From: Bacillota bacterium
Lineage (GTDB): Bacteria; Bacillota; Clostridia; Acetivibrionales; DSM-1351
Assembly: GCA_023444055.1 (NCBI GenBank)
Contig: JAEZRV010000023.1
Coordinates: 1-64,000, forward strand
DNA length: 64,000 bases
Reading direction: 5' to 3'
Each line of letters begins with the position of its first letter. Positions within the stretch are counted from its first letter, which is position 1. Both the position numbers and the translations under genes were made by a program. Shown piece after piece: positions 32,753 through 41,106 of the stretch. The notes under the pieces were generated by a model. It ran no database searches, had not been told where the DNA came from, and worked only from the letters and a program-made list of their open reading frames with translations.

Positions 32753-34729
32753 TTAATTTTGCCCAATAACTATTGTCTGTACTCTTCCGCCATTGTTTAT
32801 TGGTCTGTCTAAATACAGCTTTATTGATGAATAATCAGTATTCAAATCAATATCAGCATATTTTTTAGCTGTTAAATTCCCCTTATAATCCTTAACATAT
32901 ATAGAAACATTTGAATCAAGCAAATATACTATGTTGTTTAATTTAATACGTTTACTATCTATAGCTTGAACACGTACGCCTATAATATCATAATTTACTA
33001 TTTTTGAAAAAGTGCTAGCTTTATTGTTATACATCTTCATACTTAGTACAGAGCCAACAATAGCTCCTGTTATACCTGTTCCGGTTTTAGATACATATGT
33101 ATAATTATCAGAGCCAAATACAAGATTATATTGATAATATGCTGAATTCTCATCTGCTAGATTCTTATTACTAGGTTCTTTGATGCTTTTAACCACATAA
33201 TTTTTGTATTGCTTATTAAAGATATCATTTGTCAGAATAACACATACATCATCAAAGTCGCCTGCAGTTGCAAGATATTTAACTTTTCCTGTTGCCAATG
33301 TACCATCAGGTATATCATTCCAATTAATTAAATTTACAGATTCATCAGTATAATTGAATATTTTCACATTATCGGCAATATAGTTTTGTCCTATCTTTCC
33401 CAGATACCTGTCTGCAACGATTTCCGAATCAGTTCTATAACCCAGATTTAACAGAGTTACTGTTTCGTCATCTACACTTGAATACTTAACAAGTTTCCAT
33501 TTATAATCACTTGCATTCTGCGAAATTTTATATGTTTTTGTAGTACCATCAACATGCATAAGTTTAACTGTATAATATGTTTTTCCGTAATCAGCAGCAG
33601 CTTCAGATACCTTAGTTTCACAGTCAACAACAAATGCATATTCCTTGTTATTATCATCTTCAACGTAGTATGCATCAACCACTTTACCGTCATAACCTAA
33701 TACAACAGATACATGGTCATCAACATTAAATGTTTCGTTTGAAGAATTGAATTTTTCAATTTTTGCATATTCACCCAAATCATATTTTGCATTGTTTATT
33801 TCAATTGCTGTTGGGGCATACTTACTTGGATGAATACTTGTAATGCTACCTTCAATTTTGTTATCAATTACTAGATAATATATTAAAACATTTAGCTTGT
33901 TATACACTTCATATACAACATCCTTATCTTTAATATCATCCAAAGTAATTTGTTCACCAATTACGCTTGTCGCAGGTGATACACCGTTGTCAATTGTATT
34001 TCTCAGAATAGGTATATTTTCTTTAAATATAATATTTCCAAGCTTTCTGGTATCTGAATTAAAATTAAAAGCAATCTCTGGTTCACCATATACCCAATTG
34101 GCCTGATCATTTGTAAGTCCTGCTGATTCCTTTAGAGTTATGTTTTTATCTGCTGTATTGTTTTTCTTAATATCTGTATTAAGCATTCTTCCAATCATAG
34201 TAATAACGCTGCTTGTAGATATTTCATCATATGTATTATAGTTGAAGCCAGTGGTAAGTCCCAAGCTTTTGGCTTTTTCAATATACCCTTTTGGCCATAT
34301 ACCAGCAATATCACCGCTAGTATATCCAAGTGCATTAACCATAGCAGTACATAATTGAGCAAACGAAACATTGTTTTTAGGCTTAAACTTTCCATCAGCG
34401 TATGCTGATAAATAGCCTTTATTTACAGCTGCATTTATATACCCGCAAAGCGCAGATGTCTTTGATACATCTGCGAAGGTAGTTGATCCTTTTAAGGACT
34501 GCGCCAGTTCGTAATTTCCAGATGAATTAATTATTATTTTTGAAAATACTTCTCTAGTCATTTTTCCTGTTGTATTTAAGTCTGATTCATTTACAATACC
34601 CATCACTTCTAGCTTTGCAAGTGTATCTTTCCAAGCTGATTGAGTCTGTGTACTGGTTGCCGCAAATGAAAATGTAGTTGAGATACACAGAACAGCAATC
34701 ATTGTAAGTGTAATTATTTTCTTAAGCAT
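32753..34729 (-). CDS. SLH-domain surface protein
   Basis: A 658-residue exported protein. The signal peptide (about 1-23) is followed by three S-layer homology repeats within residues 30-205; AYADGKFKPKNNVSFAQL is the clearest. SLH domains bind pyruvylated wall polymers and hold the protein on the cell surface. The remaining 450 residues are beta-rich with no catalytic motif I recognise; the pattern (VVDAYYVEDDNNKEYAFVV) resembles other clostridial S-layer-associated proteins. AGGAGG precedes the ATG. Confidence 0.85.
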   Translation of the reverse strand: MLKKIITLTMIAVLCISTTFSFAATSTQTQSAWKDTLAKLEVMGIVNESDLNTTGKMTREVFSKIIINSSGNYELAQSLKGSTTFADVSKTSALCGYINAAVNKGYLSAYADGKFKPKNNVSFAQLCTAMVNALGYTSGDIAGIWPKGYIEKAKSLGLTTGFNYNTYDEISTSSVITMIGRMLNTDIKKNNTADKNITLKESAGLTNDQANWVYGEPEIAFNFNSDTRKLGNIIFKENIPILRNTIDNGVSPATSVIGEQITLDDIKDKDVVYEVYNKLNVLIYYLVIDNKIEGSITSIHPSKYAPTAIEINNAKYDLGEYAKIEKFNSSNETFNVDDHVSVVLGYDGKVVDAYYVEDDNNKEYAFVVDCETKVSEAAADYGKTYYTVKLMHVDGTTKTYKISQNASDYKWKLVKYSSVDDETVTLLNLGYRTDSEIVADRYLGKIGQNYIADNVKIFNYTDESVNLINWNDIPDGTLATGKVKYLATAGDFDDVCVILTNDIFNKQYKNYVVKSIKEPSNKNLADENSAYYQYNLVFGSDNYTYVSKTGTGITGAIVGSVLSMKMYNNKASTFSKIVNYDIIGVRVQAIDSKRIKLNNIVYLLDSNVSIYVKDYKGNLTAKKYADIDLNTDYSSIKLYLDRPINNGGRVQTIVIGQN

Positions 34730-34800
34730 TGTTTTAACCTCCTAGTTTAAATAATATTTATTTGACTTTCTCAGTTTAAGTTAGCACAAAATCTCTACAC

Positions 34801-34870
34801 CGGCAAAAAACGTTTGCGTTTTTTGAGACCCGAAAGTGCACGATGTTAGCATACACTATACTTTCGGGTT
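34801..34870 (-). terminator. Twin-hairpin terminator element, copy 1
   Basis: On the minus strand ACCCGAAAGT/ACTTTCGGGT forms the first stem and AAAAAACG-CAAA-CGTTTTTT the second. The same two-hairpin unit occurs at 43118-43187 on the other strand with a compensating base pair. It overlaps the permease stop codon and ends the exporter operon. Confidence 0.8.
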
Positions 34871-36047
34871 ATTCGAATCTAAGCGCTTCAATAGGATTTA
34901 ATCTTGCTGCTTTATATGCTGGAAAAATTCCAAATAGAATTCCTTCCCCTAAAGATATTGTGAAAGATAGTATCATCCAGAATGGTGAATACACCTCTGT
35001 CGTTATATTTAATCCACCAATTACAAAGTGGATGATACAAACTCCAATCAAGATACCAAGAAGTCCTCCTAGACCAGTTAGCATTACAGCCTCTATTAAG
35101 AACTGAACCAATATACTTCTTCGTTTAGCTCCAATAGCTTTTCTGATACCTATTTCCCTTGTTCTCTCTGTTACTGAAACCAGCATAATGTTCATTATAC
35201 CTATACCGCCGACAACAAGCGAAATAGCTGATATACCTGCAAGTACAACTGTCAGAGTATCTGTGATTGAACTCAGAGTATCTAATATTTCTGCCTGATT
35301 CATAACACTGTACAAATCCTCATCACCATATACAGAAAACAAATACGCTTTAATATTAGTCATTGCAAGATCAACTTGATTTGCATCAGCTGCTTGAACA
35401 GTGAAATTTCTTATCGCTCCATTTCTGCTGATTCTCTGCGCAACTGTTACAGGGATAATAACCTGATCATCAGCTCCTGAATCCTGACTGCCATCTGTTT
35501 CCTGTAAAAGTCCTACCACCTTAAATTCATTTCCATTTATTTTCATTGATTGCCCTACAGGATTTAATCCTGCAAACAAATCATTTGCTACAGTTGTACC
35601 TATAACCGCGGTTTTAAGCTTATTATCAGTATCAAAGGATGTTATAAATCTACCATCAGAAACATGCTTGCTTTTTATGTATTCATATTCCTCACTTGTT
35701 CCTATAACTGTTGTAGTTACACTTTTAGTTCCTGCTTTCAACGTCATACTATTGGTTACAGTAGGTGCAAGCAAACTAATAGTATCACTGTTCTCGTCTG
35801 CATACTCCTGAAGCTGTGCATATGTAATTTGCCTATTACTGCCTCTTCCGGTTATGCTTATATTAATCAGATTACTGCCCAGACCTTTAATTGAGTCCGT
35901 TATGCTAGCCGTACTTCCTTGTGCAAAGGCTACTGCTGTGATAACAGCTGCAACACCAATAATTACACCCAGCATTGTAAGAAAGGATCGTCCTTTGTTA
36001 GTTTTAATGCTTTTTATTGCCATTTTGAAGGCTTGAAAAAAACCCAT
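34869..36047 (-). CDS. MacB-type ABC transporter permease
   Basis: A 392-residue permease with one N-terminal helix, a large extracytoplasmic domain (about 45-265) and three C-terminal helices, the MacB/FtsX layout. The MLGVIIGVAAVI and TERTREIGIRKAIGAKRRSIL motifs are typical. Together with the ATPase and adaptor upstream it forms a MacAB-like exporter; Gram-positive members export peptides, antibiotics or lipids. The ATG follows AAGGAGG and starts right after the ATPase stop codon. Confidence 0.92.
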   Translation of the reverse strand: MGFFQAFKMAIKSIKTNKGRSFLTMLGVIIGVAAVITAVAFAQGSTASITDSIKGLGSNLINISITGRGSNRQITYAQLQEYADENSDTISLLAPTVTNSMTLKAGTKSVTTTVIGTSEEYEYIKSKHVSDGRFITSFDTDNKLKTAVIGTTVANDLFAGLNPVGQSMKINGNEFKVVGLLQETDGSQDSGADDQVIIPVTVAQRISRNGAIRNFTVQAADANQVDLAMTNIKAYLFSVYGDEDLYSVMNQAEILDTLSSITDTLTVVLAGISAISLVVGGIGIMNIMLVSVTERTREIGIRKAIGAKRRSILVQFLIEAVMLTGLGGLLGILIGVCIIHFVIGGLNITTEVYSPFWMILSFTISLGEGILFGIFPAYKAARLNPIEALRFE

Positions 36048-36725
36048 CTACACCGCCTCCTTGTCCTCGATAATCTGACCATCCTGAATTTTGATAATTC
36101 GTTGCGCTTGGGCAGCTACACTGTTATCATGTGTTATAAGTACAATTGTATTTCCTTTTTGATGTAAATAATGTAACGTTTTTATAACATCTGCTCCTGA
36201 CTTAGTGTCAAGATTTCCTGTGGGCTCATCTGCCAATATTAACGGAGGATCGCTTACAAGTGCACGAGCAATTGCAACTCGCTGCTGCTGACCTCCTGAC
36301 AATTCATTGGGAGTATGGTAAACTCTATCTCCAAGACCAACCATTTCAAGTGCTTCAATACTTCTTCTAACTCTTTCCTTATGTCCAATACCTTGGTAAA
36401 TAAGAGGCAATTCAACATTTTCAACCGCTGTAAGCTTTTTCAGAAGATTAAACCCTTGAAAAATAAAACCTATTTTATAATTTCTAATTTCTGCTAGCCG
36501 ATTGTCTCTCAGCTTGCTGACTTCCTTTCCATCAAGATAATATTCTCCGGATGTAGGTACATCCAAGCATCCTAACATATTCATCAGCGTTGATTTACCA
36601 GAACCGGAAGGACCTATAATTGATACAAATTCGTGTTCTCGAACATGCAATGATACATTATTTAATGCATATACAGAGTTATCGCCCATATTATAAACCT
36701 TACACATATTCTCTATTTTTATCAT
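36048..36725 (-). CDS. MacB/LolD-type ABC transporter ATPase
   Basis: A 225-residue ATPase: Walker A GPSGSGKST, Q-loop FQGFNLL, signature LSGGQQQRVAIARAL, Walker B ILADEPTGNLD, switch histidine ITHD. It powers the adjacent permease. I start at MIKIEN (36725), nine bases from GGAG; the TTG at 36740 overlaps that ribosome site. It lies between the adaptor and the permease, spaced for one transcript. Confidence 0.94.
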   Translation of the reverse strand: MIKIENMCKVYNMGDNSVYALNNVSLHVREHEFVSIIGPSGSGKSTLMNMLGCLDVPTSGEYYLDGKEVSKLRDNRLAEIRNYKIGFIFQGFNLLKKLTAVENVELPLIYQGIGHKERVRRSIEALEMVGLGDRVYHTPNELSGGQQQRVAIARALVSDPPLILADEPTGNLDTKSGADVIKTLHYLHQKGNTIVLITHDNSVAAQAQRIIKIQDGQIIEDKEAV

Positions 36726-36742
36726 ATTCATATTCTCCAAGT

Positions 36743-38641
36743 TTATTTATTTCGGTTTTCACCCGAGGACGTTCCTCTACCTCCTGAAAACATTCCTCCG
36801 CCTGACATTCCTCCACCACTAGGCATTCCTCCGCGCATACCACCGGCCATACCGCCCATGTTAAAGCCACCTGATGCTCTATTACTTCTGCTTTCCCCAT
36901 TGCTTGCTTCAACAAGTGGTGGAAGTATAATCTCATCACCTTCTGATAATCCACTCTTTATTTCGATATATGTACCACTTGTCAATCCAACCTCAACAGG
37001 TAACATAGTTGCATTTGCGTAATACTCCTTATTTTGGGTAAAGCCAGTCGGCATTTTTTCAGATTTAGTTGATGAACGACTTTCTCTTTGTGAATTTTCA
37101 TCGTTATTTCCTGTTCTATCAGCAGGTTTTTGTTCACCATATGATCGCCCCATATTTGCAGAAGGTCTCTTTCTATCTCCGCTAGCTTGAGCTTGCTGGT
37201 TGCTATCATCTGAAGAGCCTTTAACCCAAACGAAAGCATTATTTCCCATTTTAGTTACTGCTTCAAGAGGCAACACTAATGCATTCTCTGCTTTATCCAA
37301 TATAATTGTTGCATTTGCGTTCATACCCGCAAGTAAATTCTCTGTCTCATTTATTTTAATAGTGACATTATATGTAGCTACTCCATTGGAAGAAGTCCCT
37401 TCCATTGCCTTGTATATAACCTCGCCGCTAAGAGGTTTTTTTGTAGTTTCTGTTAAAGCATCTACAGAAACTGAAACCTCCTGCCCAACTTTTACCTTTG
37501 AAATGTCAAGTTCATCAACTGATATTGTAAATTCCATTTGTTTAAAATCTCGTATGCCTAGAAGAGTACCTCCTCGCACCAAGCTGTCTCCCTGCTTAGC
37601 AGTAATAGCAGAAATTGTCCCATCAAAAGGAGCATATACTTTATAATCTTCTAAGGTCTTTTTAGCTGCATTTAATTGATTCTGTAAGTCCTGTATTTTT
37701 AATGCATTTGTCTTTGATGTTATTTGTAAGTCGTCGTTTTCAATTGTAATTAGCACATCACCTTTGTTGACATATTGGTTTTCTTTGATATTTACAGAAG
37801 AAAACTCGCCTGATGTATCCGCTTGAACAGTCTTTTTGTTCGCAAATGCAAATGTTCCAACTTCCTGACTTGCTATTTCTGCTCCACTACTATTACTCAA
37901 ACTTACGCTTGCTGTAGAAGAATCAGTTATTGTTCCAGGATTAATAACCTTAACCTCTACATTTTTAACAATTCCACCATTTGAAGCTGTATATGTATTG
38001 TCAGCAATTTCAGTAACTACTCCCTCAATTGTGTCATAGTGTTCTTGCAAATTAACATTAACCTTTTGACCAACTTTTATATTATTTATATCTGTAGTAC
38101 TAAAGGGGACTGAAATTGTCATGTTAGAAGTATCTGTTAATGTAAATAAGCTCTTACCATTATTAACGCTCTCACCTTTTTCAGCTTGAATATTAGTTAC
38201 TTTGCCACTAAAAGGAGCAGTTATAACGAGATTACCATATTTTTTGTCATTACTGCCTGCACTTAAATTAGCCTGACTAATAGAATTCTCTATTTTTTGA
38301 ATATTTAACTGCGCATCATTATCGTCTATTTCATACAGTAGATCTCCCTTTTTAACTACATCCCCCTCCTTAAAATAGGCTTTAATGATTTTACCTGCAA
38401 CATTGGACATTAAATCAGCTGTATTTGCTGATGTAATAGTACCGGAACCTGTAATACTAACCTCAATGTTTCCTTTAGTAACCCTTGCAGTTCTCTGAGC
38501 GGTTGCTGGACTATTTTGGGATGCATTATTCTTCGTTAGAATGAATCCCCCAGCAGCGATTGCAACTATGATTACACCTACTATGGAACACGTAATAACT
38601 TTTTTACGACTCCTACTACTTTTCTTAACACCATTGTGCAT
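36743..38641 (-). CDS. HlyD/MacA-type efflux adaptor with Gly-Met-rich tail
   Basis: A 632-residue periplasmic-adaptor-like protein, long for the family (MacA is near 370). A single N-terminal helix is followed by two biotinyl-lipoyl-like regions (GDVVKKGDLLYEIDD and ENQYVNKGDVLITIEND), suggesting a duplicated adaptor core, then beta-barrel domains. The last 45 residues are Gly/Met/Arg rich (GGMAGGMRGGMPSGGGMSG). A polar low-complexity stretch (about 480-545) precedes. It links the ATPase-permease pair to the wall side. Start placed at MHNG, eight bases after GAGG. Confidence 0.87.
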   Translation of the reverse strand: MHNGVKKSSRSRKKVITCSIVGVIIVAIAAGGFILTKNNASQNSPATAQRTARVTKGNIEVSITGSGTITSANTADLMSNVAGKIIKAYFKEGDVVKKGDLLYEIDDNDAQLNIQKIENSISQANLSAGSNDKKYGNLVITAPFSGKVTNIQAEKGESVNNGKSLFTLTDTSNMTISVPFSTTDINNIKVGQKVNVNLQEHYDTIEGVVTEIADNTYTASNGGIVKNVEVKVINPGTITDSSTASVSLSNSSGAEIASQEVGTFAFANKKTVQADTSGEFSSVNIKENQYVNKGDVLITIENDDLQITSKTNALKIQDLQNQLNAAKKTLEDYKVYAPFDGTISAITAKQGDSLVRGGTLLGIRDFKQMEFTISVDELDISKVKVGQEVSVSVDALTETTKKPLSGEVIYKAMEGTSSNGVATYNVTIKINETENLLAGMNANATIILDKAENALVLPLEAVTKMGNNAFVWVKGSSDDSNQQAQASGDRKRPSANMGRSYGEQKPADRTGNNDENSQRESRSSTKSEKMPTGFTQNKEYYANATMLPVEVGLTSGTYIEIKSGLSEGDEIILPPLVEASNGESRSNRASGGFNMGGMAGGMRGGMPSGGGMSGGGMFSGGRGTSSGENRNK

Positions 38642-38751
38642 GAACTCCACCTCTTCAATTAGTTTTAGGTAAACTTTTCTAGTCTCTTTGGTAATATTTT
38701 ATTTCACGTTTATGTTAAACCTGTGATTGTAATGTGATGAAAATGTGAAGA

Positions 38752-38844
38752 AACAAATCAAAATAGTTAATATGGTACATTGACTGGGAGACTAATTTCC
38801 TATCTAGTTGGATAAAAAACAAATCAAAATAGTTAATAAGGTAC
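38752..38844. repeat. 27-bp direct repeat upstream of the exporter operon
   Basis: AACAAATCAAAATAGTTAAT plus A/T-GGTAC occurs at 38752-38778 and 38818-38844 with one mismatch, 66 bases apart. It lies about 110 bases upstream of the adaptor start, so regulator binding is possible; a recent duplication is the simpler reading. Confidence 0.75.
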
Positions 38845-38893
38845 CAATTGAAATGAATAACCATCTTTTCCTCATAAAAAACTTCAAAAAACG

Positions 38894-38928
38894 AAAAAAC
38901 AAGGAATGCAACTATTTGCACCCCTTGC
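38894..38928 (-). terminator. Terminator of the iorAB-paaK operon
   Basis: On the minus strand CAAGGGGTGCA pairs with TGCATTCCTTG, followed by TTTTTTCG. It lies 150 bases after the paaK stop. Confidence 0.75.
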
Positions 38929-39051
38929 TTTCTATAAAAATTATTAAAATCTAAAAATTATTTTCTGGCAATAAACCATTGATAAATCTCCCGCAACGAT
39001 GAACTTTTCATGCAGGAAAGTTGGGTTATTATTCTAATTTACTTATCACTT

Positions 39052-39098
39052 CATATTTATGTATCCATGCCCAACATTTCAACTAACAATGGCGGTAA
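39052..39098 (-). repeat. SD-hairpin-ATG element remnant fused to the paaK 3' end
   Basis: After paaK the strand reads GAAATGTTGGGCATGG, six bases and more (ATACATAAAT), then ATG AAG TGA. This is the 3' half of the leader element seen at 9-12.6 kb, and TTACCGCCATTG before it looks like a shortened 5' half. No gene follows; the ATG opens two codons only. Confidence 0.5.
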
Positions 39099-40333
39099 TC
39101 AATAATTCTTTTACTCTTCTTTTCACTTCTAGGAAGACTTCCAATTCCACTAACCTCAGCAATAATATGTATACCTATTCTCTTTTTGAATATATCTACA
39201 ATATTATCTTCTATATCTGAACGGTCTGTGTCACCGTCTGAATTATATTCAACCTTAAGAGTCATAACATCTTTTCCATTGATATGGTCAATCAGTATTT
39301 GATATTCACTGCTGGCTCCTTCAACTTCGCGGAGAACTTCATCTATCTGACCTGGATATATATTTACACCCTTAACCTTAACCATGTCGTCTGTTCTGCC
39401 AATTATTCTGTCTATACGAGGATATGTACGTCCGCATTTACATTTACCTGGAATTATTCTTGTTAAATCTCTGGTTCTGTACCTTAAAAGAGGTGCACCC
39501 TCTTTCCTTAATGTAGTAATAACGAGCTCACCTGTCTCACCTTCAGGAAGAACCTCTCCTGTTTCCGAATTAATAATCTCAAAATACAGGTAATCGTCGT
39601 AGTAGTGCATTCCCTCATGGCAGTCACAGTCTATTCCAATACCAGGTCCGTAAATCTCTGTAAGTCCATATATATCATAAATATCTATATTAAGCTCGTT
39701 CTTTATGCGCTGTCTCATTTTTTCTCCCCAGCGTTCAGAACCAATAACACCTTTTCTTAATTTAATCTCGGAACGAATTCCTCTCTTTGCAACCTCCTCA
39801 GCAAGAACCAGTGCATATGAAGAGGTTCCGATTAAAACTGTAGACTGCAAATCCATCATCATTTGGAGCTGTTTATCTGTGTTCCCTGGTCCCATTGGCA
39901 CTGCCATAGCACCAAGCTTTTCAACTCCGGCTTGAAAACCAATTCCTGCTGTCCACAAACCGTATCCAGGTGTAATATGTACCCTGTCTAAAGGAGTAAC
40001 TCCAACTATTTCAAAGCTTCTTGCCATCATTATAGCCCAATCCTCTACATCCTGTGCAGTGTAAGGAATTATTATCGGTTTTCCAGTGGTACCTGACGAA
40101 GAATGTATTCTAACTACCTTTTCATCTGGAACAGCCTGCAATCCAAGCGGATATGCTTCCCTCAGCTCCTCCTTTGTAGTAAATGGAAGATTTTTGATAT
40201 CTTCTATAGATTTAATATCTTTAATGTCAATACCACTCTTTTTAAATTTTTCCTTGTAAAATGGACTATTTTCATTTAAATTAATAAGCAATTTTTGAAA
40301 TAACTCAAACTGACTATCACTCATCTTACTCAT
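39083..40333 (-). CDS. Phenylacetate-CoA ligase-like adenylating enzyme
   Basis: A 416-residue ANL-family ligase, length normal for PaaK. The AMP-binding loop is HSSSGTTGKPIIIPYT near 78, followed by YGLTEIYGPG and RYRTRDLTR, and by the C-terminal hinge region GRTDDMVKVKGVNIYP. It activates aryl acids to aryl-CoA through an adenylate, or runs in reverse to make ATP. Beside iorAB this suggests fermentation of aromatic amino acids to aryl acetates. A CKCGRTYPRIDR cysteine pair is present as in archaeal and clostridial relatives. The last residues (YRHC) lie in a repeat remnant. Confidence 0.9.
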   Translation of the reverse strand: MSKMSDSQFELFQKLLINLNENSPFYKEKFKKSGIDIKDIKSIEDIKNLPFTTKEELREAYPLGLQAVPDEKVVRIHSSSGTTGKPIIIPYTAQDVEDWAIMMARSFEIVGVTPLDRVHITPGYGLWTAGIGFQAGVEKLGAMAVPMGPGNTDKQLQMMMDLQSTVLIGTSSYALVLAEEVAKRGIRSEIKLRKGVIGSERWGEKMRQRIKNELNIDIYDIYGLTEIYGPGIGIDCDCHEGMHYYDDYLYFEIINSETGEVLPEGETGELVITTLRKEGAPLLRYRTRDLTRIIPGKCKCGRTYPRIDRIIGRTDDMVKVKGVNIYPGQIDEVLREVEGASSEYQILIDHINGKDVMTLKVEYNSDGDTDRSDIEDNIVDIFKKRIGIHIIAEVSGIGSLPRSEKKSKRIIDYRHC

Positions 40334-40362
40334 CTCTTCTCTTCTAATATAGTTTTATTTAT

Positions 40363-40460
40363 CAACTTAAGCACATAAAAATTCTATCGGTGTAGGAGAA
40401 TTATCAATGGTTTGATAATTCTCCCACACCTACAATTTTCACCTGCTGAAGTTGAATTAA
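40363..40460. repeat. Family B element with internal perfect hairpin, copy 4
   Basis: The left side has CACATAAAAATTCTATCGGTG. The centre is a perfect 13-bp stem, GGAGAATTATCAA with TTGATAATTCTCC, around TGGT. A right arm GAAGTTGAAT ends it. A second left-arm fragment (CCACATAAAAAGTCTATCC) follows at 40486-40503, overlapping the iorB stop. Both lie inside the iorB-paaK gap and are transcribed with the operon. Confidence 0.7.
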
Positions 40461-40497
40461 TTTCTTCTATTATTATACAAAATACCACATAAAAAGT

Positions 40498-41106
40498 CTA
40501 TCCTAATAATGCTGCTGAAATATATTCATATCCCATAACAAAAGCCTTCTCGTTTAATTCTCTGAACTTCTGAGGTACATTTTCAACAATTGCTTCAAGC
40601 ATAACTTCTTTGCTAAAAGGCATCTTGCCAACAGCAGTAGCAGCACCTAAAAGAACAACATTTACTGCTTTTACCGAACCTGCTTTATTAGTTATATCAT
40701 AGCCATCAATAAAATAAATTTCTTTGGAATTATCGTTAATGTATTTTTTAATTTCTTCAATGTCATATTGTGAAGTTCCCAGTGAAGCAGATACTGGCTT
40801 AATAACCTGAGTATTTATAATACAACAGCTTTCCTTTGAAAGCCTTTGCATATTTCTTGCAACCTCTGCCAATTCAAAGCCAATGAGCATGTCAGCACTA
40901 TTAAGAGGTATTATGGAACCTGAATTTTCGCTATTTATCCTTACATGACTTACTACACATCCGCCTCTTTGAGACATTCCAATAGTTTCAGAAGTTCTTG
41001 CAAAGCTCCCCTGTTTAATAGCTGCTGCCGCTATAAGTCTTGATGCAAGCACAGTTCCCTGTCCTCCAACACCGGCAATTAAGATGTCATATTTTGAATT
41101 AATCAT
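40498..41106 (-). CDS. iorB: Indolepyruvate ferredoxin oxidoreductase, beta subunit
   Basis: A 202-residue gamma-type domain of 2-oxoacid:ferredoxin oxidoreductases: ILIAGVGGQGTVLASRLIAAAA at the start, and SETIGMSQRGGCVVSHVR. With IorA it oxidises indolepyruvate and other aryl pyruvates to aryl-acetyl-CoA, passing electrons to ferredoxin. Start overlaps the iorA stop by four bases, so the two are translationally coupled. Confidence 0.93.
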   Translation of the reverse strand: MINSKYDILIAGVGGQGTVLASRLIAAAAIKQGSFARTSETIGMSQRGGCVVSHVRINSENSGSIIPLNSADMLIGFELAEVARNMQRLSKESCCIINTQVIKPVSASLGTSQYDIEEIKKYINDNSKEIYFIDGYDITNKAGSVKAVNVVLLGAATAVGKMPFSKEVMLEAIVENVPQKFRELNEKAFVMGYEYISAALLG

